DNA from: Parasphingorhabdus sp.
GTDB taxonomy: Bacteria > Pseudomonadota > Alphaproteobacteria > Sphingomonadales > Sphingomonadaceae
Assembly: GCA_030373505.1 (NCBI GenBank)
Contig: JAUCYS010000018.1
Location: forward strand, 1-51,522
Reading direction: 5' to 3'
Length of the DNA: 51,522 bases
The position numbers were made by a program, and so were the translations under genes. The notes under the pieces were generated by a model, which was not told where the DNA came from, did not search any database, and saw only the letters and a list, made by a program, of their open reading frames with translations. Positions 25,488 to 33,889 of the stretch are shown here, piece by piece. Position 1 is the first letter of the stretch. Each line of letters begins with the position of its first letter.

Positions 25488-26834
25488 TCAGCCACCCGCT
25501 ACCGTCATGCTGTCCGCGCGCAGAGTCGGGACATTGATGCTGTAGCGATATTCCAGATCGTCTGCGGCAACCAGGCTTTTGAACATGTCTTTCAGATTAC
25601 CGGCAATGGTGATCTCCGATACCGGCGGCCCGATTTCTCCATCGGTGATCAGAAAGCCGCTGGCACCGCGGCTATAGTCACCGGTGACCTGATTGACGCC
25701 CATGCCGATCAGTTCCGTGATATAGACACCGTGCTTGATATCCCTGATCAGATCGGCCTTGCTGACCGAGCCATTGCCCATATGCAGGTTGGTGACGCTG
25801 ACGCCGGGCGCCCCGCCGACACCGCGCGAGGCATGGCCAGTCGGCTGCAGGCCGAGCTGGCGCGCGGAGGCGCTTTCCATGATCCACTGGGTCAGCCTGC
25901 CCTGGTCGATCAATTTTGTCTTTGCGGTTGGCAGGCCTTCGCCGTCAAACGCCTTGGAGCGGAGGCCGCGCTTGCGATGCGGGCAGTCGATGATGGAGAT
26001 GGCGCTGTTGAACACCTCCGTGTCGAGCGCGTCGAGCAGGAAGCTGGTCTTGCGGGCGATGGCGGCGCCTGAAATGGCACCGACGAAATGGCCGAGCAGG
26101 CTGTTGCCGACGCGCGGATCATAGACCACCGGCATCGCGCCGGACTGAAACTGCACCGGATTGAGGCGGGAGACAGCGCGCTCGCCGGCTTCCCGGCCGA
26201 TGGTGTCGGGCGATTGCAGGTCTTCCAGAAAGCGGGCGCTGTCATAGGCATAGTCGCGTTCCATGCCATCGCCTTGCCCGGCAATGACGCTGGCGGAGAT
26301 GCTGTAGCCGCTGGTCGAATAGGCACCGGAAAAACCGTGACTGGTGGCCAGGGCGACAATGGTGCGCCCGGCGTTGGCGCCGCCGCCTTCGCTGTTGGTG
26401 ACACCCTTTACCGATCGTGCGGCATCCTCTGCCTTCAGCGCCAGTTCGCGCAACAGCTCGGGGTCCGGATTCTGTCCGTCGTCCCCCTCGATCGGATGCG
26501 GATCGGATTTCAGCAGCAGCTCTTCGGGTGCAAGGCCGGCATATTGGTCTTCCGGCGCTTCCTTTGCCATGTCGATGGCGCGGCCGACGAGCGACGACAA
26601 TATTTCAGGGTCCATGTCGGACGACGAGACAGTGGCCGAACGCTTGCCGACAAAGACTCGCAGGCCGATTTCCTCGCCTTCCGAGCGTTCGACATCTTCG
26701 AGATTGCCCAGACGCATCTGCACCTGGGTCGAGGCGTCGCAGACATAAATGGCGTCGGCGGCATCGGCACCGGCTTTTTTGGCTTGGGAGATAAGGGCGT
26801 CGGCGCGATCCTGCGCCTGGGAAGGTTTCAGCAT
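25488..26834 (-). CDS. pmbA: PmbA/TldE-type metallopeptidase homolog
   Basis: A 448-residue protein of the TldD/PmbA family. 'YVCDASTQVQMRLGNLEDVERSEGEEIGLRVFVGKR' and 'GASGFLITDGEIGPPVSEITIAGNLKDMF' near the two ends are typical, as are 'RKTSFLLDAL' and 'IDCPHRKRGLRSKAFDGEGLPT'. TldD and PmbA (TldE) act as a heterodimer that degrades flexible peptides and matures microcin B17 in E. coli; PmbA/TldE is the partner without the metal-binding HExxxH, which I do not see here either. The TldD partner is not in the window. It is preceded at 69 bp by a small membrane-protein gene on the same strand. Confidence 0.92.
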   Translation of the reverse strand: MLKPSQAQDRADALISQAKKAGADAADAIYVCDASTQVQMRLGNLEDVERSEGEEIGLRVFVGKRSATVSSSDMDPEILSSLVGRAIDMAKEAPEDQYAGLAPEELLLKSDPHPIEGDDGQNPDPELLRELALKAEDAARSVKGVTNSEGGGANAGRTIVALATSHGFSGAYSTSGYSISASVIAGQGDGMERDYAYDSARFLEDLQSPDTIGREAGERAVSRLNPVQFQSGAMPVVYDPRVGNSLLGHFVGAISGAAIARKTSFLLDALDTEVFNSAISIIDCPHRKRGLRSKAFDGEGLPTAKTKLIDQGRLTQWIMESASARQLGLQPTGHASRGVGGAPGVSVTNLHMGNGSVSKADLIRDIKHGVYITELIGMGVNQVTGDYSRGASGFLITDGEIGPPVSEITIAGNLKDMFKSLVAADDLEYRYSINVPTLRADSMTVAGG

Positions 26835-26903
26835 GTGCCGGACATAGGTGCGGCACTGGACAAGGTCAACGATCTGCTATCAATTCGGCAAGAAACCGGA
26901 GTA

Positions 26904-27302
26904 TCAGGTCACCGTAGCGATAATCTTGATCACTCCGACAAAGACAAACGGAAGGCCGGCTGCCAGAGTCCACAGTACGATTTGATCGGCCCGGAATTTC
27001 GCGGCAAGGCTCTGTTCCGACAGGCCGCTATTGCCGATTGATCTCCAGCGCTTCTCAAAATTGCGGCAAAAGGGAATGATCACGGCGACGAGCAGGATCA
27101 GGCCGAAATAGGGAGCGATCGACATGCCCCGGGTTTCGATGAAGCGAAGCACAAAAAATATCTGCATCATGGTGTAGAAAAGCAGCGCGGCTGCGCAATT
27201 ATTGCTCATTTTCTTGTCCCAGCGAACGCTGCGATGCTGCACGTCCTGATGCGCGCGATGTTCGCTGACCGATTTTCGAGATGCTGTTGCAACCATTTCC
27301 AT
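26904..27302 (-). CDS. Small membrane protein of unknown function
   Basis: A 132-residue protein of unrecognised family. After a charged N-terminal region (about 1-33, 'KSVSEHRAHQDVQHRSVRWDKK') come three predicted membrane helices: 'AALLFYTMMQIFFVLRF', 'APYFGLILLVAVIIPFC' and 'IVLWTLAAGLPFVFVGVIKIIATV'. Two ATGs lie 6 nt apart; GAGGGG is better spaced for the second (27296), which would remove two residues. It is upstream of pmbA on the same strand and may be co-transcribed with it. Divergent from the oxidoreductase gene. No function is inferred. Confidence 0.65.
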   Translation of the reverse strand: MEMVATASRKSVSEHRAHQDVQHRSVRWDKKMSNNCAAALLFYTMMQIFFVLRFIETRGMSIAPYFGLILLVAVIIPFCRNFEKRWRSIGNSGLSEQSLAAKFRADQIVLWTLAAGLPFVFVGVIKIIATVT

Positions 27303-27503
27303 TCCCCTCAGAATATCAACTCCTGCGATCGCCGGAAGTTTGCCCCCGTGCGATATGCTGTCGATACTATAACCTATTTATCGCAAAAGCCAAACAAACG
27401 GTGCTTGGCCATATTATGTCGGAAATGCGCGCTTCTGCTTGCCATAAATTCCAATATGGGACAGAATCAGTTTTTAATCGAAATTGAAATGCGGGGCTTC
27501 CAT

Positions 27504-28796
27504 ATGACCATCTCTCTTTCCGATCCGCTGACCCTTCCCTGCGGTGCCACCCTGCCCAACCGGATCGCCAAGGCGGCGATGACGGAAGGGATGGCGACGC
27601 CGGACGGATTGCCCACGCCCGAACTGGAGCGGCTGTACGGACTCTGGTCCGATGGCGGCGCTGGCATGTTGCTGAGCGGCAATATCCAGATTGACCGGGA
27701 TCATCTTGAGCGGCCGGGCAATGTGGTCATCGATCGGGAAGCGGATGACACGATGATGGCCGCGCTGAAAAGCTGGGCGCAGGCCGCCACCCGCAACGGC
27801 AATCATTTCTGGGCCCAGATCAGCCATGCCGGCCGGCAGACGCAGAGCAATGTCAACGAACATCCCAAAGCGCCTTCAGCCGTCAAGCTGGGCCTGCCCG
27901 GTGGTCAGTTCGGAGAACCGGTGGCGCTTACCATAGAAGAGATAGAGGATCTGGTGGACCGCTTTGCGCTGGCAGCGAAAACCTGCCAGGCGGCCGGCTT
28001 TACCGGCGTGCAAATCCACGCCGCCCACGGCTATCTGCTGAGCAGTTTCCTCAGCCCGCGCGCCAATCTGCGCAAAGACGATTATGGCGGCAGCCTGGAA
28101 AACCGCGCCCGTTTCCTGCTCTCTGTGATCGCCAAGACCAGGGCTGCCGTCGGCCCCGATTTTCCGATCTCGGTCAAGCTGAACAGCGCCGATTTCCAGA
28201 AAGGCGGATTCAATTTCGAGGACAGCCTGCAGGTGGTCCAGTGGCTGGAAAAAGCCAGCGTCGATCTCGTCGAGATATCCGGAGGGACCTATGAGCAGCC
28301 GGCGCTGATGGGGTCGGACGGGATCGAGGAGAAAGAGGAGCAGAATCTTGCGCCCTCGACCAAGGCGCGCGAGGCCTATTTCGTCGATTTCGCCAAGGCG
28401 ATGCAGGATGCGGTCAAGGTTCCGCTGATGGTGACCGGTGGATTCCGGACCCGCGCGGCGATGGAATCCGCGCTTGCCAGCGGTGCGGCCGATCTTGTCG
28501 GACTGGGCCGTCCGATGTGCGTGATGACCGACGCGCCGAAGCAATTGCTGGAAGGACTGGAAGCATTGCCCCGCTATGAGGATCAGCTGCGGCTGCTCCC
28601 CGCATGGCTGGGCTTTCTGATGCGTTTCCAGATCGTCAAGGCGGTCGCCAGCTTTGCCGTGATCTACTGGTTCTACGAACAGCTGGAAAATCTTGGCCAG
28701 AGCGGCATGACCGACCCCAATCTCGGCGTGTTCACGGCCTTCCGCGCTGTCGAAGCCCGAAACAAGCGGATATTGGCCGCGCGCAGCCCGCGCTGA
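27504..28796 (+). CDS. Old-yellow-enzyme-type NADH:flavin oxidoreductase
   Basis: A 430-residue TIM-barrel flavoprotein. Family marks are 'LPNRIAKAAMTEGMAT' near the N-terminus, 'FWAQISHAGRQTQSN' (about 107-121), 'AAGFTGVQIHAAHGYLLSSFLSPRANLRKDDYGGSLENRARFL' and 'VTGGFRTRAAMESALASGAADLVGLGRP' for the phosphate site. Such enzymes reduce activated C=C bonds, or act on small ketones or dienoyl compounds. After the barrel there is an unusual tail of about 70 residues with hydrophobic 'WLGFLMRFQIVKAVASFAVIYWFYEQL', which may attach the enzyme to the membrane. The ATG at 27504 fits family N-termini; ATG 27489 is an alternative. About 200 bp upstream are AT-rich and shared with the divergent gene. 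Confidence 0.9.
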   Translation: MTISLSDPLTLPCGATLPNRIAKAAMTEGMATPDGLPTPELERLYGLWSDGGAGMLLSGNIQIDRDHLERPGNVVIDREADDTMMAALKSWAQAATRNGNHFWAQISHAGRQTQSNVNEHPKAPSAVKLGLPGGQFGEPVALTIEEIEDLVDRFALAAKTCQAAGFTGVQIHAAHGYLLSSFLSPRANLRKDDYGGSLENRARFLLSVIAKTRAAVGPDFPISVKLNSADFQKGGFNFEDSLQVVQWLEKASVDLVEISGGTYEQPALMGSDGIEEKEEQNLAPSTKAREAYFVDFAKAMQDAVKVPLMVTGGFRTRAAMESALASGAADLVGLGRPMCVMTDAPKQLLEGLEALPRYEDQLRLLPAWLGFLMRFQIVKAVASFAVIYWFYEQLENLGQSGMTDPNLGVFTAFRAVEARNKRILAARSPR

Positions 28797-28802
28797 CCGC
28801 CA

Positions 28803-30782
28803 TCAGATATTGGTGCTGGTCGGAATCTGGCTCGGCTGCAGATAGGCATAGGGATGCATGCGGTGCTGGTTGCGCGCGATGATCCTCGACTCGACCGCCC
28901 GCAATCCGGCCTGGAAGCGCGCCAGCGGCCCTTCGTCCCCGGTAATCGCGGGATCCCGGAACCAGCTTTGATAGGGAAAGCGGTTGGTGCGATAATCGCC
29001 GAGCGGCCGGTAATAGACCGAGCCCAGCAGTTCGAGCGAAGACAGCTGCAGCAGCCCCAGCGACATCGGCGGCATATAGTCCAGCCATTCGGCCTTGCTG
29101 TGGCCGCTTTGCTCGGTCGGCGCGGCGCTCCAGCCGGCTCCGGTCACCGCCGGGGCAAAGGTCACGATCGTGCGCTGCGGGAAATTGACCGCGGCATGCT
29201 GGGCGCTGGCGGTGAAGATGATCATGGTGCAGACATCGATCAGCTGAGCCCGGGAGATGATCGGTTTGAAGCCAATGATATGGCCTTCCGAGGCGATTGA
29301 TGCCGCCCATAAAGCCAGTTCGGTATCGCCGGTCACGGCCTCGTCATCGTCATAATAGATATTGATATATTGCTCGGCCCAGTCGTGAATCGCCTCCCAC
29401 ACCAGCAAGGCGTCGTCGCGATAGGCATAGTCCGGGAGCCTGGCCGGATCGGCGACCTTGCGCTCGGCGAAATCGACCGGTGTCATCTTCTTGTAAAAGT
29501 CGAAACGAAGGCGCGCCTGCACTGCAGCCAGCTGGCTGGACTCGATCGTGCCGCCAAAGAAGTCGTCGATCGGGCCACCGGGGTTGATCAGGGTTTCGAC
29601 CGCAAGATTGTTGATAAACAGCGTGCCTTCGAAATGCGGCACGAGCAGCGACCAGAGCGGATGGATCTCGGCGAGGTTGCGGCGCGTGGCCACGGCAATG
29701 GCCTCGCTGACCAGATGGGTGCCGGCAAGATGGACGAACAGTTCGTGATAATTGCAGTCGGCGACCTGAATGACAAATTTGGCCATCTCCCAGCCCCATT
29801 TATCGGACTCGCAAATCGTCGGGGTCATCACCGGATATTGGCTTGGGTCCTGCCCGCACTGAATGGCCACCGGTTTGAGCGACGATCCGCCGGGCGGAAC
29901 GGCGAACAGCGCCATCGGGCGATAAACATATTTCGCGCGACCTTTCCATACACCGGAAACAAGGACCTCCAACTCCTTGTAATCACTGATAAATACCCGG
30001 CCATCAGCAAGCGCATCGGCCAGATTGTCATCCCCCATGACAGCGGCATATTGCGCCGCCGTGACCGGAAATTTATCGGGGAGGCTATCGATTCCCCGGA
30101 TCAGCATCGGGTTGGGACCGGCCACGCGCAGCCGGGCAAACTGGTCATCATCCTGAAATGTATAGGCGATGCCGGGTACCGGCAGAGTCTGGAAGAGATC
30201 GCGATAGGCCTCGATGGATCGTGTATCGGCGGCCTCCTCGGCCTTCAGCACGTCGATAATCACGGTGATGATATCGCGCAGGGCGCTGTCCTGCGACTGC
30301 AATGTCGCCATATCGGAGCCCTCGACGGCCTGCTCGATGCTGCTTTCCAGACCGGGCCCGGGTTGGTCGACGCGATGTTTCTCGCGCAGCGTTTCGACTG
30401 TCGCCCGGATCTGCTTCGCTTCGGTCAGCGCATCGCGGATAATATCCTGCGCCGCCTGGCTGAGGCCGGAAAAGATCGGGTGCAGACGGACCGCCGCGAT
30501 ATTGTCCAATATGGCGATGCCCACCTCGAGCACCTTGAACCACCATTCGATCGACGGCTGATCGTCTGCCGGCACCTGGGTCGCCAGCGGTACGCCGGGC
30601 AAGGTCGGGATATCGCATGTCCACTGATAGACGGTGGAGGTGGCGTTGATCTGCTCGCGGCGCTGGGCGCGTTGCTCGATGCTGTCATTCTGCGGCAGGC
30701 TGGGATGGATCGCGCCGCGCTTGACATCTTCTGGTGACAGATTTGGCTGCGGGGCAAATGATCGTGCATTTTCAAAAGACAT
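28803..30782 (-). CDS. Bacterial lipoxygenase (non-heme iron fatty acid dioxygenase)
   Basis: A 659-residue lipoxygenase. The iron ligands are all present in the expected order: H346 and H351 in 'YHELFVHLAGTHLV', H529 and N533 in 'SAQHAAVNFPQ', and the C-terminal Ile659 in 'PSQIPTSTNI'. 'EIHPLWSLLVPHF' (373-383) is another family hallmark. No PLAT domain and no signal peptide are apparent, and the length is close to that of other bacterial lipoxygenases. It would insert O2 into polyunsaturated fatty acids such as linoleate or arachidonate; regiospecificity cannot be read from the sequence. The ATG at 30782 is chosen for the AGGAG 7-8 nt upstream. Neighbours (acyl-CoA ligase, oxidoreductase) fit lipid use but are not in its operon. 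Confidence 0.95.
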   Translation of the reverse strand: MSFENARSFAPQPNLSPEDVKRGAIHPSLPQNDSIEQRAQRREQINATSTVYQWTCDIPTLPGVPLATQVPADDQPSIEWWFKVLEVGIAILDNIAAVRLHPIFSGLSQAAQDIIRDALTEAKQIRATVETLREKHRVDQPGPGLESSIEQAVEGSDMATLQSQDSALRDIITVIIDVLKAEEAADTRSIEAYRDLFQTLPVPGIAYTFQDDDQFARLRVAGPNPMLIRGIDSLPDKFPVTAAQYAAVMGDDNLADALADGRVFISDYKELEVLVSGVWKGRAKYVYRPMALFAVPPGGSSLKPVAIQCGQDPSQYPVMTPTICESDKWGWEMAKFVIQVADCNYHELFVHLAGTHLVSEAIAVATRRNLAEIHPLWSLLVPHFEGTLFINNLAVETLINPGGPIDDFFGGTIESSQLAAVQARLRFDFYKKMTPVDFAERKVADPARLPDYAYRDDALLVWEAIHDWAEQYINIYYDDDEAVTGDTELALWAASIASEGHIIGFKPIISRAQLIDVCTMIIFTASAQHAAVNFPQRTIVTFAPAVTGAGWSAAPTEQSGHSKAEWLDYMPPMSLGLLQLSSLELLGSVYYRPLGDYRTNRFPYQSWFRDPAITGDEGPLARFQAGLRAVESRIIARNQHRMHPYAYLQPSQIPTSTNI

Positions 30783-30933
30783 GAGGGCTCCTGTCCGGAT
30801 TTCAGACGAGATCACCTAGCTCCTTTCTGGTTAAATTGAAGTAAAGGGGCGAGCGTCGATTGTCTGTGATGCCCGTGCAGCAAGGGACAGCAGGCTTAAC
30901 ACGCTATTTACCATTCGCTGCTAAGGCCCTCCG

Positions 30934-32094
30934 ATGCAGTCCGCCATTCGACATTTTCTGAGCCGGCTCATTCCGACGGTTCCCGCAACCGTCCGGGACG
31001 AGTTCGCGATATTGAGCGCCACCAGGCTGCAGATCCAGTCCAGGGCGTTGTTTCTGGTGATGTTCCTGACCATTCCTTTCGTGCTTTATGCGTCGAGCAC
31101 CGGCGCCGATCCCTGGATCCGCTATGGCATGCCGCTGGCAATGGGGAGCTGTTGCCTGATCGGCTATATCTCGCTGATCAAGGACCGCAATGCATCGGGC
31201 AGTCCGGATCTGGCGCGCAAATTCATCGCCGAAGCCACCTTCTTTTCGGCCGCCATCTGTGCGCTTGTCAGCATCTGGTGCGTGTTGAGTTTCGTCCGCG
31301 CGCCTAGCGATATGCGGCTATTCTATCCCTTCACGCTCGCCATGGGTTCGCTGACCACCATCTATACGCTGGCAACGATCCGGCTGGCGGCGATTCTCAA
31401 TATCATCATCGGGATCGTTCCGATCACCATCATCCTCATGCTGGCGGGTGATCCGGTTGCCTGGTCGGCGGCGGCCAGCCTGATCATGGTTACCACCTTT
31501 CTGTACCGGCTGATCACCCAGCAGAACGACCAGTCGATCCGGCTCCTGGTACTGCAACATGAGATGCGGCAGCTGGCGCAGACGGACCCGCTGACCGGTC
31601 TGTTCAACCGCCGCGTCCTTGACGAACATCTCGAACGCCAGCTGGCCGAGGGAAATCCTCAGCAGGGCTTTACCGTGGCGGTGATCGATCTCGACGAGTT
31701 CAAGCCGGTCAATGACCAGTTCGGCCATGGTGTCGGCGACCAGTTGCTGGTGGAAGTGGCCAAGCGCCTGCAGCGAGCCTGCGGCAAGGACGGAATCGTG
31801 GCACGCATCGGCGGTGATGAATTTGCGGTCCTGTTTCATCCGGACTCGCCCATATCCGGCCCGCCCTGTGCCGACCATATGCTGGCTGCCCTGGTGCCCC
31901 CCTGCACCGTGCAGGATCATGTCATCCGTATCCAGGCAAGTGTCGGCGTTGCCTGTTGGCCAAAGGACGGGACCACCGCGCACAGCCTGCTGGAGGCTGC
32001 AGACAAGCGCCTCTACGCAGTAAAGGATTATACGACCAAAGCCGATGCCGTCGTCGCAAACCGGTCCCGAAAGCTGCGCACTGCCGAGGGATAG
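30934..32094 (+). CDS. Membrane-bound diguanylate cyclase (GGDEF)
   Basis: A 386-residue protein: an N-terminal region with about six hydrophobic helices (about 30-195, for example 'ALFLVMFLTIPFVLYAS', 'GSCCLIGYISLI', 'AILNIIIGIVPITIILMLA'), a short linker, and a GGDEF domain (about 215-380). The active-site motif is G293-G-D-E-F297, and the segment 'MRQLAQTDPLTGLFNRRVL' is standard. The allosteric RxxD I-site that should lie shortly before GGDEF is not present (CGKD there), so product inhibition is probably lost. It makes cyclic-di-GMP. Divergent from the lipoxygenase gene, with a 151-bp shared gap. Confidence 0.93.
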   Translation: MQSAIRHFLSRLIPTVPATVRDEFAILSATRLQIQSRALFLVMFLTIPFVLYASSTGADPWIRYGMPLAMGSCCLIGYISLIKDRNASGSPDLARKFIAEATFFSAAICALVSIWCVLSFVRAPSDMRLFYPFTLAMGSLTTIYTLATIRLAAILNIIIGIVPITIILMLAGDPVAWSAAASLIMVTTFLYRLITQQNDQSIRLLVLQHEMRQLAQTDPLTGLFNRRVLDEHLERQLAEGNPQQGFTVAVIDLDEFKPVNDQFGHGVGDQLLVEVAKRLQRACGKDGIVARIGGDEFAVLFHPDSPISGPPCADHMLAALVPPCTVQDHVIRIQASVGVACWPKDGTTAHSLLEAADKRLYAVKDYTTKADAVVANRSRKLRTAEG

Positions 32095-32115
32095 GGGTCA
32101 GGCGATCCGCCCGGC

Positions 32116-33801
32116 CTAGTCGAGTTCTTCGGCCCGCAGCGCCTTGCGGTCCAGCTTGCCGATCATCGTTTTGGGCAGGCTGTCGCGAATTACCACATCG
32201 ACCACCCGTTCATGCTTGCCGAGTTGCGGGTTCAGCCAGGCTTTCAGTTCGTCGCCGGTGACGCTCATGTCCGGCTCCAGCGCGACATAGGCCTTGGGGC
32301 TCTCGCCGCGATAGGCATCGGGAACGCCGATCACCAGCGCTTCCCTGACCGCCTCATGCCTGTAGAGCACTTCCTCAACTTGGCTGGGAAAGACCTTGAA
32401 GCCGCCCACCGCGATCATGTCTTTCAGCCGGTCGACAATCTTGACATAGCCATCCTCGTCGATGGTCGCGACGTCCCCGGTGCGCAGGAAGCCGTCGACG
32501 AACACTTTTTCGTCTTCATCGGGCAGGTTCCAGTAGCCCTGCATGACCTGGGGACCAGAGAATACCAGTTCGCCCGGTTCGCCGTCGGGCGCCGGCCTGG
32601 TCGGATCGCCCTTGTCGACCAGTTTCACCAGGGTTCCGGGCACCGGCTGGCCGATCGTGCCGGACTTGTTCAGCCCTTCATAGGGATTGGCGCTGACCAC
32701 GCCGCAGCTTTCGGTCAGGCCATAGCCCTCGACCAGCTTTGCCCCGGTCTTGGCCTCGAATTTCTTCTTGAGCTCCTGCGGCAAGGGTGCGCCGCCGGAG
32801 ACGCAAATCTTGAGCGAGGAGAAATTGGTCTTGTCGATATCGGGATGGTCGAGCAGCGCCTGATACATGGTCGGCACGCCCGGCATGGCGGTGATTTTCG
32901 TGCGGGTGATCGCCTTGAGCGTCCGCTTGGCGTCAAAGCGCGGCAGCATGACGATTTCCCCGCCGCGCTCCACGGTGCGGTTGAGCACGGCGCTGTTCGC
33001 GAAGACATGGAAGAAGGGCAAGACGCCCATCAGCCGGTCGACCTCGTCGATATAGGGGTCGATGCTGTTGATCTGGCGCGCGTTGGCGGTCAGATTCTGG
33101 TGGCTGCACATCGCGCCCTTGGGCGTGCCGGTGGTGCCGCCGGTATATTGCAGCAGCGCGATATCCTTCTCGGGCCGGATATTGGGGGCCTTGTAATTTC
33201 CGTCATTGTTGATCAGCTTCGAGAAGGGCGTGATCCGGTCGTCATCGGGCTGCGGGCTGCTCTCCTTGCGCCGGAACAGCGAATAGAACAGCGCCTTGCC
33301 CGCCGGCAGCGCGCCGGCGATGCTGCCCACGACAAGCCGTTCCAGACTGGATTGCTGAAGCACCTGATAGGCGGTCGGGAACAGCGCGGTCGCCGAAAGA
33401 GTGAAGAGAATTTTTGTGCCGCTGTCCTCGACCTGATGGTTCAGTTCATCGACCGTGTAGAGCGGCGAGAAATTGACGACCGTCGCGCCGATGGCCATCG
33501 CGCCATAATAAGCCGTCACATAATGCGGGACATTGGGCAGGAACAGGCCGATACGGTCGCCCTTGCCGATGCCGAGATCCTGCAGCCCCTTAGCCACGCG
33601 AACCACGCCGGATGCAACTTCGCTATAGCTATATTTGCGGCCCATGAAATCGAGCAGATTGGCATCGCCGCGCCGGCCGGCGGAGCGGAAGAACATGCCC
33701 GGCATAGAGAGCGGCGGATAAAACTGGTCCCACTGGGTGGGATGGTTGTAGCGCGATTTCCAGATCGGGGGCTGGTCGGTATGTCTGTCGGTCATTGACA
33801 T
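32116..33801 (-). CDS. fadD: Long-chain acyl-CoA ligase
   Basis: A 561-residue adenylate-forming enzyme of the FadD type. The P-loop motif 'LLQYTGGTTGTPKGAM' and 'LVEGYGLTESCGVVS' (adenine site), 'RTGDVATIDEDGYVKIVDRLKDMIAVGGFKVFPSQVEEVL' and the C-terminal Lys of 'PKTMIGKLDRKAL' are all present. It activates fatty acids to acyl-CoA with ATP. The frame continues upstream to 34008, but the extension overlaps the divergent MFS gene and is not family-like; two ATGs at 33801 and 33795 are equally good. No strong ribosome site is seen. Confidence 0.93.
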   Translation of the reverse strand: MSMTDRHTDQPPIWKSRYNHPTQWDQFYPPLSMPGMFFRSAGRRGDANLLDFMGRKYSYSEVASGVVRVAKGLQDLGIGKGDRIGLFLPNVPHYVTAYYGAMAIGATVVNFSPLYTVDELNHQVEDSGTKILFTLSATALFPTAYQVLQQSSLERLVVGSIAGALPAGKALFYSLFRRKESSPQPDDDRITPFSKLINNDGNYKAPNIRPEKDIALLQYTGGTTGTPKGAMCSHQNLTANARQINSIDPYIDEVDRLMGVLPFFHVFANSAVLNRTVERGGEIVMLPRFDAKRTLKAITRTKITAMPGVPTMYQALLDHPDIDKTNFSSLKICVSGGAPLPQELKKKFEAKTGAKLVEGYGLTESCGVVSANPYEGLNKSGTIGQPVPGTLVKLVDKGDPTRPAPDGEPGELVFSGPQVMQGYWNLPDEDEKVFVDGFLRTGDVATIDEDGYVKIVDRLKDMIAVGGFKVFPSQVEEVLYRHEAVREALVIGVPDAYRGESPKAYVALEPDMSVTGDELKAWLNPQLGKHERVVDVVIRDSLPKTMIGKLDRKALRAEELD

Positions 33802-33889
33802 TTGTGTAAGTGAACCGGGGTGAACTGACAATGAAAATTCCGCGATAATTGGTTCCCTTTCTTTTTGCCGCCGGTGTAGGGCAAAATCA

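Noticed and set aside
29370..30737. 455-codon open frame on the plus strand opposite the lipoxygenase
   Set aside because: No domain pattern, no ribosome site, and the opposite strand has all lipoxygenase ligands.
32212..33798. 528-codon open frame on the plus strand opposite fadD
   Set aside because: Antisense shadow of a certain acyl-CoA ligase gene; rich in His, Gln and Gly-Asp as typical for such shadows.
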